Shown: positions 6,364 through 12,485 of the stretch, one piece after another | How the letters are laid out: each line of letters begins with the position of its first letter | How positions within the stretch are numbered: the first letter of the stretch is position 1 | From: a virus | Virus record (IMG/VR): IMGVR_UViG_3300027736_000034 | Location: 23,101 to 87,100 of that record | DNA length: 64,000 nt | Strand: one strand, 5' to 3' | Notes under the pieces: model-generated | Seen by the model: the letters and a program-made list of their open reading frames with translations, nothing else | Database searches by the model: none | What the model was told of the DNA's origin: nothing | Position numbers and translations under genes: made by a program

Positions 6364-6984
6364 ATGTCAGATTTTGTAGTAGTTGATAATTTTTTTCATA
6401 AGTTTGAAGTCCATGGACTGAGTAAACTTATATTTAACAACGGAGAAATAAATTGGAAATACGGCTATAAAACCACATATAATAGCGACACTAATGCATC
6501 CTTAAAGGAAATAGAAAGACTATTTATAAAAAATGATAGTAATATAAATGTAGAAAATGACAGAATGCTTACTCACCCGTTAATACTACACAACACTGTA
6601 GTTAGTGATATGTATAATAAATTTGCTAATATTAAGCCACTCATTGAGAGTAAATTTGAAGTGAATATAAAATACATTCAAGAAATGAAAATAAATTTTT
6701 CATTGCCCGGAGAAATAAAGCCTGATCAATATTTAATGCCTCATTATGATAATCATAAATTGGGTTCAAAAACTATGATTTTATATATGAATGATTGTGA
6801 AGGAGATACTATTTTGTTTAATGAGTATTATGAAGGTTATCATAATACAGATAAAAAAACAATCTATAAAAGATACTCTCCAAAAATAAATAAAGCAATT
6901 ATGTTTGATGCTAGAAGGTATCATTCTAATTCATTTTCTACTAAAAATATTAGAGCAGTAATTGTTGCTAATATTATAATATAG
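6364..6984 (+). CDS. 2OG-Fe(II) oxygenase
   Basis: 206 residues. The catalytic core is clear: QYLMPHYDNHKLGSKTMILY contains HxD, CEGDTILFNEYYEG matches the conserved G-x-T-x-F strand of prolyl-hydroxylase-like enzymes, and AIMFDARRYHSNSFSTKNIRAV carries the distal His and the 2OG-binding Arg. It starts 23 bases after tRNA-Leu without a strong ribosome binding site. Substrate not predictable. Confidence 0.82.
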   Translation: MSDFVVVDNFFHKFEVHGLSKLIFNNGEINWKYGYKTTYNSDTNASLKEIERLFIKNDSNINVENDRMLTHPLILHNTVVSDMYNKFANIKPLIESKFEVNIKYIQEMKINFSLPGEIKPDQYLMPHYDNHKLGSKTMILYMNDCEGDTILFNEYYEGYHNTDKKTIYKRYSPKINKAIMFDARRYHSNSFSTKNIRAVIVANIII

Positions 6985-7151
6985 TGTATTCTTGTCTATA
7001 TGTGGGGATATAGCCTACCCTGATATGATTATATAGATTATGAAGTGCTACATTGGTACTATCTTATCTGAAAAGATAGTACGAACGAAGGTGTACCACA
7101 TGGTTACGGTGCCTTAGACAAGCACCGGGAGTATACTATATTATGGTAAAT

Positions 7152-7228
7152 GCCTTCATAGCACAATTGGTTAGTGCAAACGACTCATAATCGTTAGGTT
7201 ACTGGTTCGAGTCCAGTTGAAGGCACCA
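7152..7228 (+). tRNA. tRNA(CAT), Ile2-like (lysidine-modified) rather than Met
   Basis: Acceptor GCCTTCA/TGAAGGC, anticodon loop CTCATAA on stem AACGA/TCGTT, T-loop TTCGAGT and encoded CCA. The stretch GGTTAGTGCAAACGACTCAT and the following TCGTTAGGTTACTGG resemble bacterial tRNA-Ile(CAU), whose anticodon C is converted to lysidine to read AUA, more than elongator Met. The spacer before it (6985-7151) holds a CTATCTT/AAGATAG hairpin with a CTG loop, perhaps a tRNA-Gln remnant. Confidence 0.85.
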
Positions 7229-7236
7229 AGTATTTC

Positions 7237-7323
7237 GGAGAGTGGGCTGGATGGTAAGGCATCGGATTGCTAATCCGACGCTCAGAAATGGGCGAGTGGG
7301 TTCGACTCCCACACTCTCCGCCA
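7237..7323 (+). tRNA. tRNA-Ser(GCT)
   Basis: Acceptor GGAGAGT/ACTCTCC, anticodon stem TCGGA/TCCGA with loop TTGCTAA (anticodon GCT), long variable arm, T-arm GTGGG-TTCGACT-CCCAC, discriminator G and encoded CCA. Confidence 0.93.
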
Positions 7324-7353
7324 AGAGTATGTAATTTTTAATAAGGAAATAAA

Positions 7354-7518
7354 ATGAAACCAGGTAAAACTTTTAAACTATCTAAACGTAACAAGACAAT
7401 GACAGCATTGTTTAGTTTTGTTGATAAGGATCAACGTAGTGCATTTAAGAATATGATGATCCAAGCACAACTTGCAGGTGAAGTTAAGGTAGTTAGAGAC
7501 AAATCTGATCGTAAGTAA
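7354..7518 (+). CDS. Small basic hypothetical protein, 54 residues
   Basis: The ATG is preceded by TAAGGAAATAAA. The product starts MKPGKTFKLSKRNKTMTALF and ends VKVVRDKSDRK, with many Lys and Arg, so nucleic-acid binding is possible. It sits alone between tRNA-Ser and tRNA-Cys. No family is recognised. Confidence 0.65.
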   Translation: MKPGKTFKLSKRNKTMTALFSFVDKDQRSAFKNMMIQAQLAGEVKVVRDKSDRK

Positions 7519-7522
7519 TAGT

Positions 7523-7600
7523 GTGGGGATGGCAGAGCGGCCCAATGCAACAGTCTGCAAAACTGTAAATCCGCGAGTTCAAATCTCGCTCCCCACTCCA
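7523..7600 (+). tRNA. tRNA-Cys(GCA)
   Basis: Acceptor GTGGGGA/TCCCCAC, anticodon stem ACAGT/ACTGT with loop CTGCAAA (anticodon GCA), T-arm GCGAG-TTCAAAT-CTCGC and encoded CCA. Confidence 0.93.
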
Positions 7601-7608
7601 AATAAAGG

Positions 7609-7637
7609 TTGACAACAAACCTAAAATGTTGTATAAT
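7609..7637 (+). promoter_or_regulatory. Sigma70-type promoter upstream of the tRNA-Lys pair
   Basis: TTGACA 7609-7614 and TATAAT 7632-7637, spacer 17. The transcript would begin with a mini-frame and then tRNA-Lys. Confidence 0.87.
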
Positions 7638-7665
7638 AGATTTTTTAAACGAAAGAGGTAATGAC

Positions 7666-7686
7666 ATGAAACGTGCTAAACGATAG
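7666..7686 (+). CDS. Possible leader mini-ORF MKRAKR
   Basis: Six codons (ATG AAA CGT GCT AAA CGA, then TAG) follow a good AAAGAGGT ribosome binding site, directly downstream of a strong promoter and upstream of two Lys-type tRNAs. Such short Lys/Arg-rich frames can act as attenuator leaders, but the frame may also be chance. Confidence 0.35.
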   Translation: MKRAKR

Positions 7687-7752
7687 TGTCATTCTTAAAC
7701 CCCATGTATTGGTTTAGGGATGGCACATTAAAGAAAATTTAATACTGCTTAT

Positions 7753-7826
7753 CCCTCATAAACATTAAGGTGATGTAACCGGCTCTTAACCGGTAAAACA
7801 CGGATCGTTACCGTGATGTGGGACCA
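7753..7826 (+). tRNA. tRNA-Lys(CTT), atypical
   Basis: Acceptor CCCTCAT/ATGTGGG (six of seven pairs), D-stem ACA/TGT, anticodon stem ACCGG/CCGGT with loop CTCTTAA (anticodon CTT), T-stem CACGG/CCGTG and encoded CCA. The T-loop ATCGTTA departs from TTCRANN and base 1 is C, so it may be divergent or decaying. Confidence 0.6.
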
Positions 7827-7832
7827 ATATAT

Positions 7833-7906
7833 GGGGCTATAATTCAAAGGTAGAATAGTCGGCTTTTAACCGATCTATCCGAGTTCGAATCTCGGTGGCC
7901 CTACCA
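7833..7906 (+). tRNA. tRNA-Lys(TTT)
   Basis: Acceptor GGGGCTA/TGGCCCT, anticodon stem TCGG/CCGA with loop CTTTTAA (anticodon TTT), T-arm CCGAG-TTCGAAT-CTCGG and encoded CCA. Confidence 0.92.
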
Positions 7907-7977
7907 TATAAAAACATATTGTCTGCGTAAACCGTGGATCCGTAGTAGATAGTGTGTTTCTATATGGTAATAAATAA

Positions 7978-8340
7978 AGAATAATGGAAGAAATGTATAT
8001 GATTGAAAATAGACGAGGACGGCTAAGATACTATCTTAGAGATGCTAAACTAAGGGCTAAGAAAAAATCATTACCCTTTGACTTAGATTTAAATTTTTTA
8101 GATTCTATCGCCACTGACAAATGCCCAATTTTTGGGACGCCATTTATTTTTGGAGAAGCAAATAAGTTGTCGCCTACTTCTCCGTCTTTAGATAGAATTA
8201 TTCCATCTAAGGGTTATGTTAAGGACAATGTTGTTTTTATTAGTCATAGGGCAAATACAATAAAGCATAATGTAGTTGGGCCGGATGACTTATATAAAGT
8301 AGCCGATTGGTTACGTAGTAAAATATAGAATAATGGAAGA
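7978..8340 (+). mobile_element. Homing-nuclease insertion flanked by a 14-bp direct repeat
   Basis: AGAATAATGGAAGA occurs at 7978-7991 and at 8327-8340, exactly bracketing the nuclease gene. The right copy contains the first six bases of tRNA-Ser(TGA), and the left copy supplies the nuclease start codon. The simplest reading is insertion of the nuclease gene at the tRNA 5' end with duplication of the target. Confidence 0.6.
7984..8328 (+). CDS. HNH-like (treble-clef) endonuclease
   Basis: 114 residues. DKCPIFGTPFIFG, then SLDRIIPSKGYVKDNVVFISHRANTIKHNV match the pattern C-P, SLDRI-x3-KGY, NV-x3-S-x-RAN-x-IK of small phage homing nucleases with a treble-clef fold. The basic N-terminus (RRGRLRYYLRDAKLRAKKK) would fit DNA contact. 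The first metal knuckle is reduced to one Cys. Several ATGs (7984, 7996, 8002) could be the start. It lies immediately upstream of tRNA-Ser and is flanked by direct repeats. Confidence 0.7.
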   Translation: MEEMYMIENRRGRLRYYLRDAKLRAKKKSLPFDLDLNFLDSIATDKCPIFGTPFIFGEANKLSPTSPSLDRIIPSKGYVKDNVVFISHRANTIKHNVVGPDDLYKVADWLRSKI

Positions 8341-8421
8341 TAGGCTGCATGGCGCGGACACGGTCTTGAAAACCGTCCCACTGTTTACACGGTGACAGTT
8401 CGATTCTGTTATCTTCCTCCA
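8335..8421 (+). tRNA. tRNA-Ser(TGA)
   Basis: Acceptor GGAAGAT/ATCTTCC, anticodon stem ACGGT/ACCGT with loop CTTGAAA (anticodon TGA), class II variable arm, T-loop TTCGATT and encoded CCA. Confidence 0.93.
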
Positions 8422-8426
8422 AGTTA

Positions 8427-8486
8427 AGGATCGGTTCAGCAAATAAATACATTCAACTTTTAATTGAAACCGTAAAAAACGATCCT
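8427..8486 (+). ncRNA. AGG-CAGCAA structured RNA element, copy 1
   Basis: AGGATCG (8427-8433) pairs with CGATCCT (8480-8486). Three bases after the 5' strand comes CAGCAA, and GTT follows the 3' strand. Inside there is a small TTCAA/TTGAA hairpin and an A-rich tail. The same layout recurs at 10045, 17899 and 18021 with compensatory stem changes. Confidence 0.7.
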
Positions 8487-8509
8487 GTTATATCTAGTGT
8501 AAATAGACA

Positions 8510-9121
8510 ATGAATCATATTGACAAATTAAAAAGTAAACTTGACTCTGTTAAAACAACAGAAAGAATTTTACCCACCCATGAAATAGAACAAAAATATA
8601 TAGATAAAATATATGAATTGGATTTATCTTCTGAAATAGATTCAGATACAATTGTAAATTTAATTTATAAGTTCAAAGAACAATATCCAATATCAAATAC
8701 ATCAAATCTTTTTTCTTGGCATAGTAATTATGATACTCATAGAAAAACATCAGATTTTAACACATTGATAAATGTAATAGAGAATAAATTAAAGTTAATT
8801 GAGACTAATGATAGAGATGGAGCTGTAAATAAAGTTTTAGATAGTTGGGTGGCAATATATAATAAAACAGAATATGCACAATGGCATAGCCATTCAGATA
8901 ATAGTGGTAGTAGATGGTCAGTGGTTTATTATGCAAAAGCAGAAGAAAATTGTGCTCCTATAGTTTTTAAAGATTTAGAAATAGTGCCTAAAACAAATAT
9001 GTTATTAGTATTTCCTTCCCGAGCCTATCATATGGTAAGAAAATCACAATCTGATATAGAAAGAATAATCTTTGCAGCAAACCTAGATATAGTTTATATA
9101 AAAAATAAAATATCTCCCTAA
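8510..9121 (+). CDS. 2OG-Fe(II) oxygenase
   Basis: 203 residues. The C-terminal core EYAQWHSHSDNSGSRWSVVYY provides the metal His pair, and MLLVFPSRAYHMVRKSQSD the distal His with a following basic residue, typical of the 2OG-FeII_Oxy_5 type. The N-terminal 100 residues are helical. The stop codon overlaps tRNA-Trp by ten bases, so gene and tRNA share an end. It follows structured RNA copy 1 by 23 bases. It is a close relative of the truncated gene at the left window edge. Confidence 0.8.
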   Translation: MNHIDKLKSKLDSVKTTERILPTHEIEQKYIDKIYELDLSSEIDSDTIVNLIYKFKEQYPISNTSNLFSWHSNYDTHRKTSDFNTLINVIENKLKLIETNDRDGAVNKVLDSWVAIYNKTEYAQWHSHSDNSGSRWSVVYYAKAEENCAPIVFKDLEIVPKTNMLLVFPSRAYHMVRKSQSDIERIIFAANLDIVYIKNKISP

Positions 9122-9185
9122 TGTAATGGCAGCATACCGGTCTCCAAAACCGTTAGTCAAGGTTCGAGTCCTTGGGGGGATGCCA
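9112..9185 (+). tRNA. tRNA-Trp(CCA)
   Basis: Acceptor ATCTCCC/GGGGGAT, anticodon loop CTCCAAA (anticodon CCA), T-arm CAAGG-TTCGAGT-CCTTG, discriminator G as in tRNA-Trp, and encoded CCA. Confidence 0.92.
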
Positions 9186-9199
9186 ACTAAATAGAATGT

Positions 9200-9820
9200 A
9201 TGTTCTACTATCAAACCAATTTTGATTTTTCACTTGCTTCTAAACAATATATAAAAAATATATATAAGCATAAGTTTAATCAAAATTACTATCATGACCT
9301 TGAATCAGAAAAACTGATATCACCTATCAGCCCGCCGGGTAGAGAAATAGTTAAGTTTCTATCAAAATATAATCTTAATATTATCTATCAAGGGATAATA
9401 GCATTCACTAGTAATAGTGATACTTGGTTTGAAGGTAATCCGCATGTTGATATAATGCGAATTAATAATGAACAAGTTCCAATAAGAACAAGATTCAATG
9501 TAATGATCGAGGGTAATATTGATGATACTATGTATTGGTGGAAAGATATTAGTTGGGGAAGCGAGCAATTAGTACAAAATAAATTTACACTTAAATCAGG
9601 TAGTACTTATGATTCATATAGTATCCCTGGTAATAGTACAAAAGAAAGATGGGATTATATGGGTGAGCCATCTGATAAAAAAGAAAGACTATTAAGCCCA
9701 AGTGCATTTGTAAGAACAGATTGCACACATACAGTAAATGTTTCCTCTGGTCCAAGACTAATAATCTCTGTAGCTTTTGCTGAAACATTTGATGATATAG
9801 TTAGTAGATTAAATAATTAA
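9200..9820 (+). CDS. Probable 2OG-Fe(II) oxygenase-like protein
   Basis: 206 residues. EGNPHVDIMR gives an HxD, RFNVMIEGN a core strand, and SAFVRTDCTHTVNVSSGPRLIISVAFAE the distal His and a C-terminal Arg strand. This places it with double-stranded beta-helix oxygenases, though it is more divergent than its neighbours. The ATG lies 14 bases after tRNA-Trp, and the stop is two bases before tRNA-Leu, so it fills an inter-tRNA slot precisely. Confidence 0.65.
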   Translation: MFYYQTNFDFSLASKQYIKNIYKHKFNQNYYHDLESEKLISPISPPGREIVKFLSKYNLNIIYQGIIAFTSNSDTWFEGNPHVDIMRINNEQVPIRTRFNVMIEGNIDDTMYWWKDISWGSEQLVQNKFTLKSGSTYDSYSIPGNSTKERWDYMGEPSDKKERLLSPSAFVRTDCTHTVNVSSGPRLIISVAFAETFDDIVSRLNN

Positions 9821-9822
9821 CT

Positions 9823-9907
9823 GCCCTGGTGGCGAAATTGGTAGACGCACCAGATTTAGGTTCTGGCGCCGAAAGGCGTGTCGGTTCGAGTCCGACCTAG
9901 GGCACCA
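9823..9907 (+). tRNA. tRNA-Leu(TAG)
   Basis: Acceptor GCCCTGG/CTAGGGC, anticodon CCAGA-TTTAGGT-TCTGG (anticodon TAG), class II variable arm (CGCCGAAAGGCGT), T-arm TCGG-TTCGAGT-CCGA and encoded CCA. Confidence 0.93.
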
Positions 9908-9965
9908 CAAAAACTCGCCTTGACTGATGGCGTATAATGAGATAAGTAATCAGTCAATAAATTTC

Positions 9966-10039
9966 GGGGGATTGATGTAATGGTAGCCTGGGACCTTTGC
10001 AAGGTTTTCGCAACAGTTCGATTCTGTTATCCTCCACCA
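9966..10039 (+). tRNA. tRNA-Ala(TGC)
   Basis: Acceptor GGGGGAT/ATCCTCC, anticodon loop TTTGCAA on stem GGACC/GGTTT (anticodon TGC), T-arm AACAG-TTCGATT-CTGTT and encoded CCA. Confidence 0.9.
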
Positions 10040-10044
10040 ACTTT

Positions 10045-10156
10045 AGGATACTAACAGCAACATTTAACATTCCAAACTTTGGGTTGTGGGTTCAAGTCCC
10101 ATCAGTAGCAATACTGTAGATCAATGGTAGATCAAAAGTCGTTAAAAATGTATCCT
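10045..10156 (+). ncRNA. AGG-CAGCAA structured RNA element, copy 2, with T-arm-like hairpin
   Basis: AGGATAC (10045-10051) pairs with GTATCCT (10150-10156). CAGCAA starts three bases after the 5' strand (10055) and GTT follows the 3' strand. Inside lies GTGGG-TTCAAGT-CCCAT, a near-perfect tRNA T-arm, recalling the tRNA-like module of bacterial Y RNAs. Confidence 0.65.
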
Positions 10157-10165
10157 GTTAAATAT

Positions 10166-10242
10166 GCGTGATTAGTTCAGCATGGAAGAACGCTACCCCG
10201 ACACGGTAGAGGTCAAAAGTTCAAATCTTTTATCACGCACCA
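10166..10242 (+). tRNA. tRNA-Val(GAC)
   Basis: Acceptor GCGTGAT/ATCACGC, anticodon stem CTACC/GGTAG with loop CCGACAC (anticodon GAC), T-arm AAAAG-TTCAAAT-CTTTT and encoded CCA. Confidence 0.9.
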
Positions 10243-10261
10243 TGAATACGATAAATAATTA

Positions 10262-10337
10262 CGCGGGAAGGGCCCGGTCACCGGCGAGGTCTCATAAGCC
10301 TTTGCAATCCTTGGTTCAAATCCAAGTCCCGCATCCA
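10262..10337 (+). tRNA. Initiator-like tRNA-Met(CAT)
   Basis: CGCGGGA pairs with TCCCGCA except for the first position, leaving the C1-A72 mismatch that marks bacterial initiator tRNA. The 5' end CGCGGGA also resembles E. coli tRNA-fMet. Anticodon loop CTCATAA, T-arm CTTGG-TTCAAAT-CCAAG, encoded CCA. The anticodon stem has only two of the three usual G-C initiator pairs. Confidence 0.85.
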
Positions 10338-10352
10338 ATAACTAGTGTAAAT

Positions 10353-10589
10353 ATGAATCCATTAGATTTTAAAACCCAGCAAGTAGCAAACTCTATATTA
10401 GATTTATTGGAGTTAGCCTACACGCAAGATAAAAAAATCACATGGAGAACAATATTTACATTTTTACAATATCCTCCCGAATCATGGGAAGATGATGAAG
10501 ATATTGATGATGTAATTGAAATTAAATCAGAAAGTGATTTAGTTTTATTAAAAGCAATGGTTAGCAGTAAATTTGCAACCAAACATTAA
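10353..10589 (+). CDS. Hypothetical acidic protein, 78 residues
   Basis: It starts MNPLDFKTQQVANSILDLLE at the ATG 16 bases after the initiator-like tRNA. The longer frame upstream merely runs through two tRNA genes. The C-terminal half is acidic (SWEDDEDIDDVIEIKSESD). It abuts the next gene (TAA directly followed by ATG). No domain is recognised. Confidence 0.65.
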   Translation: MNPLDFKTQQVANSILDLLELAYTQDKKITWRTIFTFLQYPPESWEDDEDIDDVIEIKSESDLVLLKAMVSSKFATKH

Positions 10590-10826
10590 ATGATTGAATA
10601 CATAACTACATTTCTTGCCCTGTTCTTTACTGATGTGTTTTACACATATTATCTAAGAGCAATTCAAAATGATGAGGCATTAAAATCAAGTGTATGGGCA
10701 GTGGTAGTTTTTTTCATTGCAAGTATTGCAGTAATTAACTATACTAGTGATCATATGTTATTGATTCCAGCATGTCTTGGCGCTTTCTGCGGCACGTTTG
10801 TTGGAATGAAAATTAGAAAGAAATAA
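10590..10826 (+). CDS. Small membrane protein, three segments
   Basis: 78 residues with three hydrophobic stretches: residues about 4-22 (ITTFLALFFTDVFYTYYL), 34-52 (SVWAVVVFFIASIAVINY) and 56-73 (MLLIPACLGAFCGTFVG), ending in KIRKK. The start codon abuts the stop of the previous gene, so they are translationally coupled. tRNA-Pro begins two bases after the stop codon. Function unknown. Confidence 0.7.
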   Translation: MIEYITTFLALFFTDVFYTYYLRAIQNDEALKSSVWAVVVFFIASIAVINYTSDHMLLIPACLGAFCGTFVGMKIRKK

Positions 10827-10828
10827 TT

Positions 10829-10902
10829 CTCGGTATGGTGAAATGGTATCACTCTGCGTTTGGGACGCAGGAGCGGAAGTTCGATTCTTCCTACCGAGAC
10901 CA
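10829..10902 (+). tRNA. tRNA-Pro(TGG)
   Basis: Acceptor CTCGGTA/TACCGAG (C1-G72 as in bacterial tRNA-Pro), anticodon stem CTGCG/CGCAG with loop TTTGGGA (anticodon TGG), T-loop TTCGATT and encoded CCA. Confidence 0.92.
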
Positions 10903-10918
10903 TTGAAAGGAAATTGTT

Positions 10919-11104
10919 ATGAGTAAAGGTAGTAGCCCAAGACCGTATAGTGTAAGTCAAAATGAATTTGGATCTAACTTTGATAAGATATTTCGTAAGC
11001 CCTCAAGAAAAGATATTGAGGATGCCCAAAATGAGCAAGAAGCATTTGACTATATAGTGAGAACATTGTATAATACTGAAGAAGGAGATAAACAATGCAA
11101 GTAA
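10919..11104 (+). CDS. Hypothetical protein, 61 residues
   Basis: The ATG follows GAAAGGAAATTGTT. The product is polar and charged (SKGSSPRPYSVSQNEFG, later KPSRKDIEDAQNEQEAFDYIV). Its end overlaps the start of the parvulin gene by ten bases, so both belong to a three-gene unit with the Cys-cluster protein. No family recognised. Confidence 0.7.
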   Translation: MSKGSSPRPYSVSQNEFGSNFDKIFRKPSRKDIEDAQNEQEAFDYIVRTLYNTEEGDKQCK

Positions 11105-11364
11105 GAGCAAAACATATTTTAGTTCAATCATTGAACGAAGCGGTTACATTAAAAGAAAAGATTTCAATGGGTGAGGATTTTTCAGCCTTAGCAAAGATTC
11201 ACAGCAAGTGTCCTAGTGGACAGAATGGTGGAGATTTAGGAAGTTTTCAGCGTGGACAAATGGTAAAGCCTTTTGAAGATGTTGCGTTTGGTATTGATGT
11301 TGGTCAAATTAGTGGCCCGGTACAAACACAATTCGGCTATCATTTGATTCAACGTACTGCTTAA
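11095..11364 (+). CDS. ppiC: Parvulin-type peptidyl-prolyl isomerase
   Basis: 89 residues, the length of a free-standing parvulin such as PpiC. The signature is complete: RAKHILVQS at the start, FSALAKIHSKCPSGQNGGDLGSF in the middle and AFGIDVGQISGPVQTQFGYHLIQ at the end. It would accelerate cis-trans isomerisation at Xaa-Pro bonds in the cytoplasm. GAAGGAGATAAAC precedes the ATG. It overlaps both neighbours, with TAATGA coupling to the next gene. It may assist folding of the large fibre proteins. Confidence 0.93.
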   Translation: MQVRAKHILVQSLNEAVTLKEKISMGEDFSALAKIHSKCPSGQNGGDLGSFQRGQMVKPFEDVAFGIDVGQISGPVQTQFGYHLIQRTA

Positions 11365-11888
11365 TGAATACGGTTATACCAATTGTTTCAGCAGAAAGAA
11401 ATTGTGATGGATGCACAGTTTGTTGTGACGGTTGGTTAGCAGGCAAAGCAAACGAACATTATTTTTATCCTGGACAAAAATGTCACTATGTTAGTGATAA
11501 AGGTTGTACTATCTATGAAAATAGACCGGAAATACCTTGCAAGACATTTAGTTGTGGTTGGCTATTAGATAAGGAAATTCCTGAATGGATGAAACCTTCT
11601 AGTATACAAGCAGTTATAATCTCAGCGAAAGATGGTTCGTTTAAAATCCAACATGAAACAGTATCCTTAAAGGTATTTTCTTGGCTCAAACGATTATATC
11701 GACAAGGGAAAATTAAAACGACCCAATCAGAAGAAGAATTTTTATTAGAAATAAATCAAGCTATTATTAAATACGGGAAATATTTAATGTTGCTAGATAT
11801 AGAAGAATTAAACAATGAGACTCCGAAAAATTTTGAAATAATGATTGATTCATTGCACAGATTAAGTATGAAAGATAAGCCTCGTTAA
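11364..11888 (+). CDS. Cys-cluster (YkgJ/Fliw-like, CxxCxxCC) protein
   Basis: 174 residues. NCDGCTVCCDGWLAG, then CHYVSDKGCTIYENRPEIPCKTFSCGW is the Cys pattern of the YkgJ-type family thought to bind zinc or a Fe-S cluster. Five to seven Cys are in register. The rest is helical. It is translationally coupled to the parvulin gene. The last ten bases overlap a tRNA 5'-half remnant (11879), so the gene end and a former tRNA start coincide. Confidence 0.75.
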   Translation: MNTVIPIVSAERNCDGCTVCCDGWLAGKANEHYFYPGQKCHYVSDKGCTIYENRPEIPCKTFSCGWLLDKEIPEWMKPSSIQAVIISAKDGSFKIQHETVSLKVFSWLKRLYRQGKIKTTQSEEEFLLEINQAIIKYGKYLMLLDIEELNNETPKNFEIMIDSLHRLSMKDKPR

Positions 11889-11906
11889 CTCAGTGGTAGA
11901 GTGTCT
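11879..11906 (+). pseudogene. tRNA 5' half left beside an HNH gene
   Basis: GCCTCGT, TA and a perfect D-arm (CTCAGTGGTAGAG) are present, then the sequence departs in the anticodon arm. Its acceptor strand would pair perfectly with ACGAGGT at the 3' end of tRNA-Val(TAC) 650 bases downstream. The present tRNA-Val 5' strand (GCCTCGG) mispairs there at position 7. Confidence 0.55.
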
Positions 11907-11948
11907 TTTTTGTTCAACTATGATAAATACTTGAGCAAGGAGATAATT

Positions 11949-12485
11949 ATGTACAACTGTAGTCAATGTGATAAAGAGTTTAGTAACCATAGAGCATTAA
12001 ATGCACACCAAATAGCGCATAAAGATAGAGCAAGTAGATATTCAATTGATAGAAAACAACCGGACTCTAAGTATAATACAATATTTAAATGTTTATGCTG
12101 TGAGAAAGAAATGAGATACAATCACGGAACAACAAATAAATTTTGTTCCATAGCATGTAATTCTAAATATCAATGGGAAAAGATATCAATTCCTAAAATT
12201 GAAAGCGGACAAGGTGGAAATTTAAAAAGGTATTTAAAAGAATTATTTGGGGATAAATGTTCTGAATGTGGACAAGAAGGTAATTGGAATAACAAGCCAC
12301 TTGTGTTACAATTAGATCATATAGACGGTGATAGTGATAATAACTACCCAAATAATGTAAGATTACTTTGTCCTAACTGCCACACTCAAACAGAGAATTT
12401 TGGTAGTAAAGGAAAAGGTAGTAGGTATAAGAAGGTAACTAAAAGAAATAGTTATTTAAGAGAATATAAGGCCTCGGTAGTTTAA
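11949..12485 (+). CDS. HNH endonuclease with N-terminal C2H2 zinc finger
   Basis: 178 residues. The start at ATG 11949 has AAGGAGATAATT, so a longer GTG start is rejected. Residues 4-24 form a C2H2 finger (CSQCDKEF, then HQIAH). A second knuckle lies near residue 55 (CLCCEKE with FCSIAC). The HNH core is CSECGQEG, VLQLDHIDGDSDNNYPNNVRLLCPNCHTQ. The stop codon lies 15 bases inside tRNA-Val(TAC). A tRNA 5' half at its left suggests insertion into a tRNA gene with replacement of the 5' half. Confidence 0.88.
   Translation: MYNCSQCDKEFSNHRALNAHQIAHKDRASRYSIDRKQPDSKYNTIFKCLCCEKEMRYNHGTTNKFCSIACNSKYQWEKISIPKIESGQGGNLKRYLKELFGDKCSECGQEGNWNNKPLVLQLDHIDGDSDNNYPNNVRLLCPNCHTQTENFGSKGKGSRYKKVTKRNSYLREYKASVV

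Noticed and set aside
9912-9945. Promoter TTGACT near TATAAT before tRNA-Ala.
   Set aside because: The two boxes are only seven bases apart, which does not form a sigma70 promoter; a CGCC/GGCG hairpin lies there instead.
10182-10352. Longer start for the 78-residue gene at 10353.
   Set aside because: The upstream codons lie inside tRNA-Val(GAC) and the initiator-like tRNA.
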